Assembly: GCA_945859605.1 (NCBI GenBank)
Contig: OX243820.1
Span: 32,249,380-32,313,379 of the forward strand
DNA from: Lumbricus rubellus
Lineage: Eukaryota; Annelida; Clitellata; Crassiclitellata; Lumbricidae
Direction: 5' to 3'
DNA: 64,000 nucleotides
Shown: positions 11,476-22,685 of the stretch, piece after piece
Position numbering within the stretch: the stretch's first letter is position 1
Layout: each line of letters opens with the position of its first letter
Notes under the pieces: generated by a model
Told to the model about the DNA's origin: nothing
The model's database searches: none
Seen by the model: only the letters and a program-made list of their open reading frames with translations
Program-made: the position numbers and the translations under genes

Positions 11476-12496
11476 ATTCGTCTACACAGATGACGTCGAC
11501 ATTTCTCCTCAAGCTGCACCTGCATTGATGTATGCCGCTAAAAAATACATGTTGCCAAAACTGTCGAAACAATGCAGCAGTTTGCTTCAGACAAGTATCA
11601 ACGTTGAGAATGTTTGCTGTCTATTGGATCAGAGTTTACTCTTCTCGGAAGAAAATCTGAGAGATGATTGTCTGAAGTTCATATCCAGTTATGCCTACGA
11701 GATTTTCTGGCGAAAGGAATTCCTGGATTCATCGCGTCAAGCAATGGAAGCTATTTTGAAGATTGGGAAAATGAGGACGACGGAATCATTTATTTTCCAA
11801 AGTTGTGAGAATTGGGCGAAACATCAGCTGAGTCGTTTTAAGTCGATTCATAATCCAAGTGACGAGCAGATCAGAGAAGCTCTGGGCAGTTTGTTGTTTA
11901 GCATCCGTTTTCCGGCCATGGATCCCGAAGAATTCGCAGATCTTGTTGGTGACCGACATGTTTTAACGGATAAAGAAAAATTGTCGATTTACTTATATTT
12001 CATTAAAAAGGAACAAAAGGAAGATCTTTTGTTCGACGTTAGCAAAAGGACTGTCGAAGAAAAATGTGTTGATCGAACTATTAAAGTCCAATCACAGATT
12101 TGGAATTCTGGTCCATGTAGAGATTACATTGCTTTTACGTCTGATAAAACAGTTGAATTGCGTGGCCTTGGATTGTTTCCTGCAGCCAATAAAACTTCAT
12201 ATGACGTTGATATAGAAATTTTCAATCCTGAAAAATCACTCTTCAAACAGGGATTCACCATTCCGTTCACCGGAAACTCCACACCATTCAAGATTTCTTT
12301 CGATTCGCCAATTTGCATTCGCAGTGGAGTTATTTACACGATTGTCGCTTCGGCTCGAGGCGACATAGGGCACTACAGCAAGACATGCCAAGTTACATGC
12401 AAAAGCGACAATATCACGTTTACATTTTCAAACAGCGGTCAATTTTCACGAACCAATGCTGCTTGTGGTCAGATCCCACAACTGTTCTATGTCTAA
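11476..12496 (+). CDS. BTB-BACK-PHR gene copy A, second coding exon (BTBD1/2/3/6-like)
   Basis: The acceptor is TTTGCAG; joining to exon 1 gives an uninterrupted 432-residue protein. The exon completes the BTB domain (YTDDVDISPQAAPALMYAAKKY, LPKLSKQC). It continues through a BACK helix bundle (about 134-250, with LLDQSLLFSEENLRDDCLKF and ENWAKHQ). It ends in a PHR beta-sandwich (about 290-432) with VELRGLGLF, YDVDIEIF, CIRSGVIYTI and the terminal GQIPQLFYV. Family members are generally Cullin-3 adaptors that recruit substrates for ubiquitination; that role here is inference. The protein lacks the long N-terminal extension of BTBD3/6. It appears intact and, in this exon, identical at protein level to copy F. 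Confidence 0.92.
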
Positions 12497-12746
12497 AAAT
12501 CATGTTTTCAGAGTTTCTTTAATTTGTCAAAACTTTGTAAGAACTTATAAAACCTCAGATAATGAAGGCTATCCTATACGATGCATGTCTATGATCCGAC
12601 AACGGACTATCCTCGAGGTTCGGTTCACGGAATCAGTGTTGGACATGTCCTTACTTCCCAATTGAGAAAATACTTGTGCCAGCTTGCCGCGGGGAGAACG
12701 AGAGGGATTTTCGCACGCAGTTCTTGTTATAAATATTATTGTTCTA

Positions 12747-12752
12747 AATAAA
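12747..12752 (+). promoter_or_regulatory. Candidate polyadenylation signal, copy A
   Basis: AATAAA about 250 bp after the stop codon of copy A, in an AT-rich 3' region. The same hexamer is conserved after copy F at 54349-54354. Confidence 0.45.
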
Positions 12753-12759
12753 TATTATG

Positions 12760-13430
12760 TTCGATTTTATGAGTGCACTAAACCTAGCGGCATGTTGGAG
12801 AGTCTACTGAATGGTCAAAATAAAGTCAATATAACCGTCTTGCTATTATAATAATAGCGCTGTTGCTAATTTGTAATTGTCTCTAGCGAATAAGCTCAGC
12901 GCTCGTGAATACGTTGGTGCCCTGGACTTGACTTCCGAGCTGCACTCTAGAAATATGAAGATTACGTTCAAGATTACGATTGGTCGTCGTATTATTCTTC
13001 CACCTCGTTTGATTTTTTTCTCTCAATTAGCATAAGGATTCTTACAAGGAATGTGGTAGGCTACCTTCTTAGGTTTCTAGCTTTTCGATGTGTCGCTGAC
13101 TGCAGGCCTACACAGTAACCTCCTCCCTCGTCACGTGCTTCGCCATCTAACATCAAGGCGTCTCAATGACTGTGTGAGTGTCTTGAAAATAATGTGAATG
13201 ACGTTGTGGGCTCGAAGACTTAAAAATAGCCATTGAAGTAAACTTCAAAACTGTCGAAATAGTTGTTCTTGTTATAACGCGATTTCAGTATCGATAAAAA
13301 ATAAATATGATTAAATAAGAAATTATAGAAAAATGTAAGATGGATGAATGGTCAAATAAATATGAGTAAAATTATTATTTGTGGTTCCTGACTGTCAGTA
13401 AAATGAAACGGAATCAAAATGTACGGTAGG
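12760..13430. other. Conserved downstream module of the array unit
   Basis: No gene. The sequence (GATTACGATT.., then TCACGTGCTTC.CCATCTAAC, then TCTCAATGACTGTGTGAG) recurs with divergence at about 19450-19720, 39230-39480, 54480-54990 and 60655-60800, so it belongs to the repeated unit. Confidence 0.7.
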
Positions 13431-13580
13431 AAAAGGGAAAGTATATGAAAGATGAGGGGAAGTGGAGGAAGAGGAGGAAGAGAACATTTTGAGGAGGAAT
13501 AAGTAGAGAAAAGAAAAAGAGGAGGAGGAATATTAGGAGAGCAGATGAAAAGTGGAGAAAAAGGAAAGAGAGGAGGGAGG
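13430..13580. repeat. Purine-rich tract, unit B
   Basis: Short GGA/GAA-rich tract homologous to 55040-55190; composition only. Confidence 0.7.
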
Positions 13581-13864
13581 GTTTAGTTATTTCCACAATA
13601 AACGAGTGACTCAAACCCGTACTCTCAAAGCCACAACTTACGTAATGAGCCTTTGAAAAATATTCTCATAATTATAGGCCTACAATACAATAAGCAGTAG
13701 GCTTTGGGTAAAGTTTTCCTTATTTAATTGTGAGTAGGCTATCATGGCAGGCAAATTATTTGTGGAAAATATCGAAGTTATCAACTTCCCCTAAAAATAT
13801 CTCAGGATAGAATGTGCTGTCACTAGCCAGGATAAAGGAAGAGGGTTCCGCAGTGGGTTTGCGA

Positions 13865-14065
13865 CCCACCCGGGTTTAAAAAAACCAATGTATACGCAAC
13901 AGAAACAACGCAAAATCCTGCAGGACACCATCAATGGTGACTTGAGAAAGTTGAGATGTCTGATGATGTCATGGAAGGAGGCTGAAGAACTGGTGATGGA
14001 CAGGGAGGAGTGGAGGTATAGTGCGTTGCTCGATGGGCAGACCTGCACGGGAGGGACTAAATATC
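13865..14065 (+). mobile_element. LINE 3'-terminal remnant
   Basis: A partial frame reads LRKLRCLMMSWKEAEELVMD then REEW. This resembles the extreme C-terminus of an RTE/CR1-type reverse transcriptase and is followed by a TAAGTAAGTA-like tail further on. The homologous remnants at 25725-25945, 40690-40885 and 55440-55650 share it, so it was present in the ancestral unit. Confidence 0.5.
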
Positions 14066-14180
14066 AGGATGAGAATTGCCGGAGGTTTGGGGTTTCAACC
14101 CCAGTCTTTCTCAGAGCCCCAAAATAAAGTCTGTTTTTCACACCCCAAGTGGAACATAGTCCAAACCCGTTATTTTCCTT
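14065..14180 (-). mobile_element. hAT-type MITE, inverted copy
   Basis: Starts CAGGATGAGAATTGCC and shares the family interior (AGTCTTTCTCAGAGCCCC, CACACCCCAAGTGGA). The right terminus is eroded. The same insertion is present at 55661-55786. Confidence 0.6.
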
Positions 14181-14939
14181 GCTGCTAAGAACTAAGTAAG
14201 TAAGATCAGAAACCCAATGTATTTTATGGACTTTCCCGAATAACTCATGTGTAAAATAAACACGTTATAATGGAAATCGGAAATTTCCATTTCGTTGCTA
14301 TTCTTAGACAATTGAGAAAGCGACGTGTACTCCGTGTTCAGCGTTTCAAGGTGCAACCAGATTTCAGCGTTTTCGTCCACAATAACAATGACAGTTTCTA
14401 TGGCGCCGTAACGCAGCTACAAGGGCGCGTTGACAACGACAGATAGGCCTACACATTCAGAGACAAGCGATTGCCCACGTAGGCCTATATCAGCTGAGAC
14501 TGTTACCACAAGGTAAAATGACATAATTATTATTACGCCTAAGTCTACTAGACATTATAATATTATTAGACTTTGCAGTTAAAATGCCTGAGGCATGAAG
14601 CCAAGGCAACGCCATGTGGTGAATAATGATAACCCGATCGTGGCGATCATGTCGATTAAGCTGGGTTGGAACTGTGCGAGGTCGTTAAAGACAAATTTTT
14701 ACATTAAACTGAGTCCCTTCTATAAGTGGACTAAACTCATAACTTACTGTTGTATGTTCTTAATATTATAGAGTTATAGCCTAGACCTATAGACTTTTCT
14801 AAAAGTCAGTTTCTTATAAATAGCTGTAATTTTATTGGTGGGATTTCCATAGTTCACAATGCAGAGATAATAAATGTGAAACTGAAAGCATGGCATCGGT
14901 TTATGACAATATTAATCTATTATATTATACAAGGCCGTA

Positions 14940-15279
14940 GCCAGGATTTGAATTCGGGAGCTGTTTCTTCGCAGGGAAATTTGAGACGACTTTCTAGTCG
15001 CCAAAATTTCTGACGACCTTTTTAGCCATTTGGTCTGAATCTCAAGAAAATATTCCATTTTCCCCGTCAAAAACCTGATGATTTTTTTGTCATTTTGCAT
15101 AAATTCATGTTTCTTCATTATATGCTAGTTAATGCATTCTATTATTTAATTTCTGGGGTGCTTTCGTGGTTTTATTTCATGGTTTTTACATAATTTGCTA
15201 GTAATTGCATTAGATTTTTTTAAATTTTCCATTTCGGGGGTGTTCAAACACCCAAAACACCCCCCTGTCTACGGCCTTG
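14940..15279. mobile_element. MITE with CAAGGCCGTAG termini
   Basis: Begins CAAGGCCGTAGCCAG and ends CTGTCTACGGCCTTG (inverted). It is flanked by ATTATA on both sides (14934-14939, 15280-15285), although the region is AT-rich. It is 340 bp, non-coding, and specific to unit B. Confidence 0.65.
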
Positions 15280-15322
15280 ATTATATAATTAAGGCCTACT
15301 GTATAATTTGTTTGTATGTGCA

Positions 15323-15527
15323 CTTGTTATAGCGCCCCATCAAGATTCAGAAGCTCTCCCGACTACAGCGCGGACACTGAATCGAGTTTCTCGCCGAAGC
15401 GCCGAGTAATTCGAGTGAAGAACTTGCCCAAGGTCCCTGCGAGGCGGTTTGAGGTGGATTCGAAACTGCAACCCTCCGACTGCAAGGCAACGAACATACA
15501 CATTATACAACCACACCCCACTAATTT
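15323..15527 (-). mobile_element. tRNA-derived SINE, unit B
   Basis: Read on the minus strand, it starts with a tRNA-like head (GGTGTGGTTGTATAATGTGT in the box A position) and a box B-like TTTCGAATCCACC, followed by a unique body. Copies at 26610-26823 and 41540-41757 hold the same position in units C and E and have a better box B (GGTTCGAATCC in C). The insertion is therefore ancestral to these units. Confidence 0.65.
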
Positions 15528-15974
15528 TTAGGTATAAAGTCCATGTTGATTTCACGAGACACAAAATAAAGATGGGAACCAATACTTAACTTGTTTAAAA
15601 AAATAACATTCATGTGGTGTTACACGAAGCTATTTTAAGCAAATAAAATGTAAACGTTTTATAAACTGCAATTTCTGGATTCCACCATGGGAAACAAATT
15701 TCTATGACAGTTGCAGGCCTACGTTTCAACACAACGCTGAAGACAAAGAATCACTGCGGAAGTAGGCCTACAAGTAGAAGTGTAACATGTAGAACGTATG
15801 GTCCAATGTATTACTAAGTAGGTCTAGAAGACTAGTAGTAAAACATGTAGGCTAGTAGGCTACATAGGTCTAATGTACTATTGTCCTCACTAAGCGCTAA
15901 ATAACTCAAATAACAAAAGAGAGCGAATACGATTGTTCATCTATATAACTGAATTTTATTAATTGCCGCAGACC

Positions 15975-16252
15975 ATGGAAAGTCGAGGAGAGACTGGATG
16001 GCAATCGGAGAAATCATTGGCGGAGTGCATGTCTTACATGTTGGACAACGAAGTAGCAACAGACGTTTGCTTTGAAGTTGGTCCACCAGATGGCGCAACC
16101 GTCTGCATCCGGGCTCATCGTCTCGTTCTGACAGCACGCAGTCCAGTGTTTGAAGCCATGTTCTCCAGTGGAATGACTGAGAGCAAAGGTGGAAAAAATA
16201 AGAAGATACGAATCGAAGACATCAGGCCAGATATTTTCAAAGCGCTTCTGAG
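15975..16252 (+). CDS. BTB-BACK-PHR gene copy B, first coding exon
   Basis: Same 278-nt length and frame as copy A. The context is GCCGCAGACCATGG. It encodes residues 1-92, starting MESRGETGWQ, with VCIRAHRLVLTARSPVFEAM in the BTB core. The donor is AG/GTAGGC, weaker than GTAAGC but still canonical GT. No stop or frameshift. Confidence 0.9.
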
Positions 16253-16642
16253 GTAGGCAATTTTGAAGTCATTGCCTGACGGATAGGCAAACATTTGTAG
16301 AAAACACATGACATTGACGCTTTAGTGTAACTGGCAAGTATTTAACCGATTTTAATGTGTTGACCTCATGTAACGTAGCATAGGCCTATATTTTTTTTCT
16401 GATAAAACTTTTAAAGTACTTAAAGCAGACGTTCAATTTGTAGGATGGGTTTCAAAAGAAGTGTCGCAGACCATTGAAAATTTTGATAATTATGATCTTG
16501 AGATAATTACAGAGCGACAAAACTATTTTGAAGACATAGGTTCGTGTTTCTTTTCTAAGTTCGGTTTCCATGCTGAAAATATCAATAGAGTTTAATTTAG
16601 CTGTTCATGGCAATTAATACTTAGGTTCATATACCACCATTA

Positions 16643-16784
16643 CAGTGTAAGAATTGTCGAAAAATAACTGCAGTGTTAGACTATTATCCACTTGAAATCG
16701 GGTGTGAAAAAACAGACCTTACTATGGTGCTCTTGAAAATACAGGAGGGGTGAAACTTCCAACCACCCAGAAATTCTCACCCTG
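16643..16784 (+). mobile_element. hAT-type MITE in intron of copy B
   Basis: Termini CAGTGTAAGAATT and AATTCTCACCCTG. Perfect 8-bp direct flanks CACCATTA lie at 16635-16642 and 16785-16792, the clearest target duplication of the family. Confidence 0.85.
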
Positions 16785-17038
16785 CACCATTATACATGTA
16801 TCTGGGCCAAATCAGCCAGCATTCTCGATGGCGGATTTATAAACATCTGGTTGATTTTTGTATAAAGCGACCCATGCAGCTGACAATTAAATTCCTCTAT
16901 TCAGAATTTCAGAAACCATCCTAATGAGATGGTTTTTGGAGTCGCGTACGTATTGTCTTTATTTTCAAGGATCACTCTAGCTCTTTAGCAGTCTACATGT
17001 ATAATTGTATATCGTGGTTTTCTTAAAATGCTTTGCAG

Positions 17039-18065
17039 ATTCATCTACACTGACACCATCGACATTTCTCCTCAAGATGCGCCTGCATTGATGTATGCCG
17101 CTAAAAAATACTTGTTGTCAAAACTGTCTAGACAATGCAGCAGTTTTCTTCAGGCAAGTTTCAACGCTGAGAATGTTTGCTTTCTATTGGATCAAAGTTT
17201 CCTCTTCTCAGAAGAAAATCTGAGAGACAATTGTCTGAAGTTTATTTCCAGTCATGCCGACGAGATTTTCAGGACAGAGGAATTCCTGGATTCCTCGCGT
17301 CAGGCAATGGAAGCTATTTTGAAGATTGAGAAAACGAGGACGAAGGAATCGGTAATTTTTCAGAGTTGTGAGAATTGGGCGAAACATCAGCTGAGTCTTG
17401 ATAAGTCGATTTTTAATCCAAGTGACGAGCAGATTAGAGACACTCTTGGCAGTTTGTTGTATGATATCCGTTTTCCGGCCATGGATCCCGAAGAATTTGC
17501 AGATCTTGTTGGTGACCGACATGTTTTAACTGCTGAAGAGAAATTGTCAATTTACTTTTACGTAAGTAAAAAGGAACATAAAGAAAATTTTTTGTTTGAC
17601 GTTAACAAAAGGCATGTCGAAGAAAAATGTGTTGATCGACCCATTAATGTCCAAGCAGGGGTTTGCGTTCGTGGTCCAAGTAGAGAATCCATTGCTTTTA
17701 CATCTGACAAAAAAGTTGAATTGCGTGGCCTTGGATTGTATACACTTACTGGATTCAATGAACATTTTTACGACGTTGATATTGAAATTTTGGATCCTGG
17801 AAAATCACTCTTCAAAAAGGGATTCATCATTCCTTTCACTCAATACTCCACAACATTCAAGATTTCTTTTGATTCGCCAGTTTGCATTCGCAGTGGAGTT
17901 ATCTACACGATTGTCGCTTCTGTTCGAGACGACATAGGACACTACAGCGAGAAATACCAAGTTAAATGCAAAAGCGACGATGTCACATTTACATTTTCAA
18001 AAAGCGATCAAACTTCACAAACCTATGCTGCTTGGGGTCAGATCTTACAACTTTTCTATGTCTAA
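17039..18065 (+). CDS. BTB-BACK-PHR gene copy B, second coding exon
   Basis: Spliced product 434 residues, intact. It differs from A mostly in the loop before YDVDIEIL (LYTLTGFNEHF), which includes two extra codons relative to copy E, in the linker VCVRGPSRES, and in the tail SKSDQTSQTYAAWGQILQLF. BACK and PHR landmarks (LLDQSFLFSEENLRDNC, CIRSGVIYTIVAS) are conserved. GQILQLFYV replaces GQIPQLFYV at the end. It should be a functional paralogue unless expression is lost. Confidence 0.92.
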
Positions 18066-18069
18066 ATAT

Positions 18070-18520
18070 CATATTTTCAAATTTGATTATTTTGTCAAAA
18101 TTATGTACGAACCAGGCCGATGGGATCACGTGGTTTCTGCTGAGATATCTGGCGAGGAAAGGAAATGGCGGATACGAAAGATTTGCTGCGGCCAAAAGTT
18201 AAACCAAATGGTACAGACGAAAATATTTCACTGCGTAGGCTACGGATGTAAAGAATTTTAAAATTAAACTCTGATATTAGCCTAATCGATATTTAATGCA
18301 GTTTATAGGATGAATCAACGAATTTTCATCAGAATCGGATTCTACTTCGGAAGTTGGTTTGATACATAGGCCTAGTAGGCTAATATTTTTAGTGAGTGAA
18401 ATTTGTAGGCCTAAGTTATGTCAAAACGCAAAGCGAATAAGAGTATATTAAACAGATTTTTTAAAGAAAAAGTGTTCTTCTAAGTTTAAAGACGATTGGC
18501 TTAACGAGATGGTAGAGACG
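18070..18520. other. 3' flank of copy B, no gene
   Basis: Downstream of the stop the sequence follows other copies for about 45 bp, then changes near 18112 to sequence not seen after the other genes. It contains TAGGCCTA motifs but no supported gene. Confidence 0.5.
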
Positions 18521-18782
18521 GAGCTTCCAACGTCAGCATAGCACAGGCGGACGAGACTGTAAGTCAATAGGCCTATCGACAGAATTTATCAACTAGGCTA
18601 TGGTCGTCGCAGAAAGATAGAAGACAGAAACTTTAGCGCTAGATGAAGAACTAGTCTGCATGTATTTCCTTTTTATGAGCCATTCATCATGTAGCCTAAG
18701 GTAGCCTAGGTCTAATTCAGTTTCGGCTTGGCGTTCGCCATCGTATCATAGTATTTTCGTTTCCGATACGTATTGAAACCAT

Positions 18783-18841
<59 letters not shown>

Positions 18842-19182
18842 CCTAGTATATTATTTTCGTTTCCGATACGTATTGAAACCATAACTATATATAATTATTT
18901 TATATATATATATATATATATATAGTCATGGTTTCAATACGTATCGGAAACGAAAATATTATGATACGATGGCGAACGCCAAGCCGAAACTGAATTAGAC
19001 CTAGGCTACCTTAGGCTACATGATGAATGGCTTATATAAGGAGGAAATACATGCAGACTAGTTCTTCATTTAGCGCTAAAGTTTCTGTCTTCTATCTTTC
19101 TGCGACGACCATAGCCTAGTTAAATTCTGTCGATATTGACTTACAGTCTCGTCCGCCTGTGCTATGCTGACGTTGGACGTTG

Positions 19183-19225
<43 letters not shown>
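18520..19225. repeat. Large palindrome with AT-repeat centre
   Basis: The left arm (about 18525-18795) and right arm (about 18925-19180) are near-perfect inverted copies of about 260 bp. For example, GGAAACGAAAAT.TTATGATA on the right pairs with its complement on the left. The centre is a TA microsatellite holding a third partial copy of the arm tip, and a second TA tract follows the right arm. This could be a foldback element or a palindromic MITE; no coding sequence is visible. Confidence 0.85.
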
Positions 19226-19226
<1 letters not shown>

Positions 19227-20200
19227 CATGATTTCTACCCAATAAGCTTACATCATCTTTAATAATAAAAAAGGGGCTCTATTGCAGACGTGTAATTAGT
19301 GCAGCCAGGCCTATAGATTTTCAACACAAATTTATTAATTTTGTTCTGAAAATGTGGTGCTCATGCGGAAATTTGGGTTGCTCAAACAGCCGTCAGTTCC
19401 GCGCGCACAGGAAAAATATCAGAGGGAACGTTGCGGGCGTGAGTAGGCTGATGCTTTGCGCTTGGAGTCCTGGTGGCTCTCTATAAAGTTGGAGATTACT
19501 ATTAGACTACGATTACGATCACGATTATGTGATTTGTTCTTTTCCTCGTGCAGCATGATATTAAGGATTCTTACAAGCTCAACAGATTTTCGATATATAT
19601 CACAGACTAAACTTACGCTCCTCTCGTCACGTGTTTCACCATGTAACAACATCGTTGACGTCTCAATGACTGTGTGTGAGCGTCTTGAAAATGTGAATAG
19701 CGTTAGCCTATGGACTCGAAACATTAAAAATGTCCATAGAAATAAACTTCCTAGCCTTCGAAATAGTTGATCTTGCTATATGGCACGATTTCAGCATCGA
19801 TAATAAATAAATATGATTAAATAATAAATTATAAAAAAATGTATGAACGATGATTGGATGAAATATGAGAACAATTATTATTTGTCGTTCCTGACTGTCG
19901 GTAAAATGAAGCGGAATCAAAGTGTATTTCATGTACATTGTACCTCGATGTTTGTGTGCGTGTGTTTGTGAGCATGCTTTTACGTGCGTTTGCGTACGAA
20001 GTGTTTGAGTTTCTGCGCATGTGTCTGTGACTCTGTGTGTCTGTGTTTGTGTCTTTTCTGAGTCTGATTCCACTGAGTGTATTACGCGCATGCGCTTTCA
20101 GGTCCACATCTTGCGAATGCTGGAAATGAAAGTCAATGTTTGTATTCAGCGGAACAGCGATAGCGTTAGCGAAAGGGTTGGAGCTAATGTCTGAGTTAAG
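19226..20200. other. Downstream module of the unit, no gene
   Basis: Contains the conserved module (19450-19720) and a GT-rich stretch (19955-20060), also found at about 39720-39850. Short frames on both strands are not credible genes. Confidence 0.55.
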
Positions 20201-20204
20201 TGCA

Positions 20205-20346
20205 TTGTGAGAAGTTGGGAAAGAAAACTGGCGGGGGGCCGAATTATGATCCACTTGGGATTGGGGTGGGAAAAACAGACTTTACTATGGGGCTCTAAGA
20301 AAGACTGGGGAACTGAAACCCCAACCCTCCACCAATTCTCATCCTG
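20205..20346 (+). mobile_element. hAT-type MITE
   Basis: Interior matches the family (TCCACTTGGGATTGGGGTGG, CAGACTTTACTATGGGGCTC) and ends AATTCTCATCCTG. The left terminus is degenerate. A sister copy is at 39985-40120 in the equivalent place. Confidence 0.65.
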
Positions 20347-20349
20347 GTT

Positions 20350-20535
20350 AAGTGCTATATATAGGCTAGTTAGTGCTTGGGTTATAATTAGGGCTGGGGT
20401 AAGTCAGGGTTAGGATTATGGTTATCCGGACTCATTTATTCCTCAAGGCATATCCTGCTGTTTAGTTTAGTATGTGAGGCGCCCTTGTAACGGCATGGCT
20501 GTGTTACGGCGCCATAGAAAATGTCATTGTTATTA

Positions 20536-20620
<85 letters not shown>

Positions 20621-20825
20621 GGTTAGGGTTAAGGACTAGGGTTAATTTACTGTTAGGGTCAGGGTTGGGTTACGGTTACGCCAAGGGTAAAGTTAGGGTG
20701 AAGGTCAGGACGAGGATTGACTAGAATTGAGATCATGGTCAGTGTTAGATTTGGGGTTAGGACCAGAGACGGCGTTAGGGTTAGGGTCAGGGCTTGGGTA
20801 AGGTTGTGGGTAATAAGTTAATAAC
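20350..20825. repeat. Degenerate telomere-like repeats with ATT microsatellite
   Basis: Irregular GGTTAGGGT/GGTCAGGGTT units, interrupted at about 20527-20620 by roughly 30 uninterrupted TTA triplets. The homologue at 40128-40385 lacks the TTA expansion. The Leu-rich frame here is an artefact. Confidence 0.75.
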
Positions 20826-21081
20826 GGTTTAGGCTATTGGAATACTTTTAAGGAAAGAGAGGAAGGAGGGATTAGCTATTTTTCACAATAAACCAGCGAA
20901 TAATTATATCAGAGGCGGCTCGAACTCGTACTCGATCTCAGCGTCACAAATAATAAGCTTGTAAAAATTCTCATAATTATAGGCCTACAATAAAATAAGC
21001 AGTAGGGCCTACAGGGACGTCATTTCAGTTTTTTCCAGGGGGGGGCAAAACTTAGCTAGCTTATGTTTCGTATTTAATCGA

Positions 21082-21143
<62 letters not shown>

Positions 21144-21155
21144 TATGTACATATA

Positions 21156-21195
<40 letters not shown>
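21082..21195. repeat. TA and GT microsatellites
   Basis: About 23 TA units, a short CA run, then about 17 GT units. Simple repeats inside the hAT element. Confidence 0.9.
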
Positions 21196-21199
<4 letters not shown>

Positions 21200-21339
21200 C
21201 TGCAAGCAGCACAAGCCAGTGTTGCACGATAACTGCATAATTATAAGCCTAACGACAGAACGCAACCGGTATACATTATAAAAATGTACATTTATGCAAT
21301 TGAAACAGTTCAGCTATCTCTCTCTATTTCTCTCTATTT

Positions 21340-21342
21340 TTC

Positions 21343-21397
<55 letters not shown>

Positions 21398-21400
21398 GTT
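21340..21400. repeat. CTGT and CT microsatellite
   Basis: About eight CTGT tetramers followed by about ten CT dimers. Confidence 0.9.
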
Positions 21401-22154
21401 ATGCGCAGTTGGAGTTGTGTGTAGCCTACTTGCAATGTTTATCTAGTTCAATCAATCAATATTTATATAGCGCCCTTCACCATCCATACTCATGCGACAA
21501 AAATAGAGTTGTTCTTACCATCACACCTTTATACAGCTCCTGGCGACTACCATGATTGGAAACAAGCAGAAAAGCAGAACACTCTCATGACATTTAACAA
21601 GTTCACTTAGTCCTATTTGACATTCACTAAGAATCCTCTAGATACTTCAATATCAGGTCTCGAAATGAACTGAGCTTGGTTCTGTGTCTAATTAACATAC
21701 TATATAACTATTCTTATGTGTCTCTTCCCACTCCCAAAGCTGACGCAGAACACTATGTACTGACGCATGTATATAAAAATATATAGAGCCTATATAAATA
21801 CATATCTATATAGGCCTATAATATACAGGGTGGGCCAATATAAATGCAACAACTTTGACGCTTTATAACTTTAACATTTTTTTTCGCGTCTTGTACTATA
21901 TATCAGATTGAACATAATTATCCATATTATCATTCTGCAAAATATCTAAGAGATGCTATTACGACTTTTTGAGATAATGCTATTAATGTTCGATGTCCAT
22001 TTTTTGCCGTAAAACTGCAAGAAAAAAATCAAAAGTCTTAAACTGAATGTGTCAATGACTCAATTGAGTCAATTCTAAACAATCACTAGTTCTAACAATA
22101 AATAAGATTATTAATAACAATTCATATCTTGAGTGAATTTATCATCAGTCAAAC

Positions 22155-22588
22155 AAATACTCAATATGTCCACCACGTGCTTTAATGACAGCATGGACAC
22201 GAGACGACCATTGATCGATGGCTGAGTCCACCAGTGCTTGGGTTATTTCAGCCCAGCAGCCAAGAGAATCACTTCTTTCAAATTTTCAACATCACGTATC
22301 GGTTCACGATAGACCAGTTGCTGAAGACAACCCCAGATCGAATAGTCAACCGGGTTTAAATCCGGATTGTTCGGTGGCCAGTTCTCCGGTTCATTAAACG
22401 AGAACGATTGCGACCACAGTTGCGCTGTTAGACGTTCCCGTGGCATCAATTTATTTAATCAATCGATGTAGATCATATTTATTCCATTTTCTAGAAGGGA
22501 ATTCTATCAACATCTGATGTGCATTGTATTCTTTTTCTACTCTTAAGATTCTGATTAAAATTCTATCCTCTTCCGTGAGCGGCGCCAT
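22155..22588 (-). pseudogene. Internally deleted Tc1/mariner transposase
   Basis: On the minus strand a frame opens at ATG 22588 (MAPLTEEDRIL, helix-turn-helix-like start) and stops near 22451. A second frame carries the C-terminal catalytic block WPPNNPDLNPVDYSIWG. A third frame continues with DSAIDQWSSRVHAVIKARGG and a natural end. The middle, holding the first two catalytic acidic residues, is missing and at least one frameshift separates the last two parts. The third acidic residue (D in PVDY) is visible. Not functional. Confidence 0.75.
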
Positions 22589-22685
22589 GATATGTTCATT
22601 ATTTACATTCAAAATTGAGAGGTGTGCGCCGCACCAAACTTTTATTTAAACGGTGCCGTATATCAGCGCAAGATTTGACACAGTA

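Larger units (their letters stand above)
6600..13400. repeat. Left copy of near-identical segmental duplication
   Basis: Matches 48540-54990 with only occasional differences, including both exons, the intronic LINE and MITE, and the 8294-8732 transposon. It differs by the 250-bp insertion at 7516 and an about 80-bp deletion in the other copy's intron. Flanks outside (3.0-6.6 kb against 45.0-48.5 kb; beyond 13.4 kb against 55.0 kb) are homologous but much more diverged. Confidence 0.85.

Noticed and set aside
20521..20724. Poly-leucine frame
   Set aside because: Translation of a TTA microsatellite.
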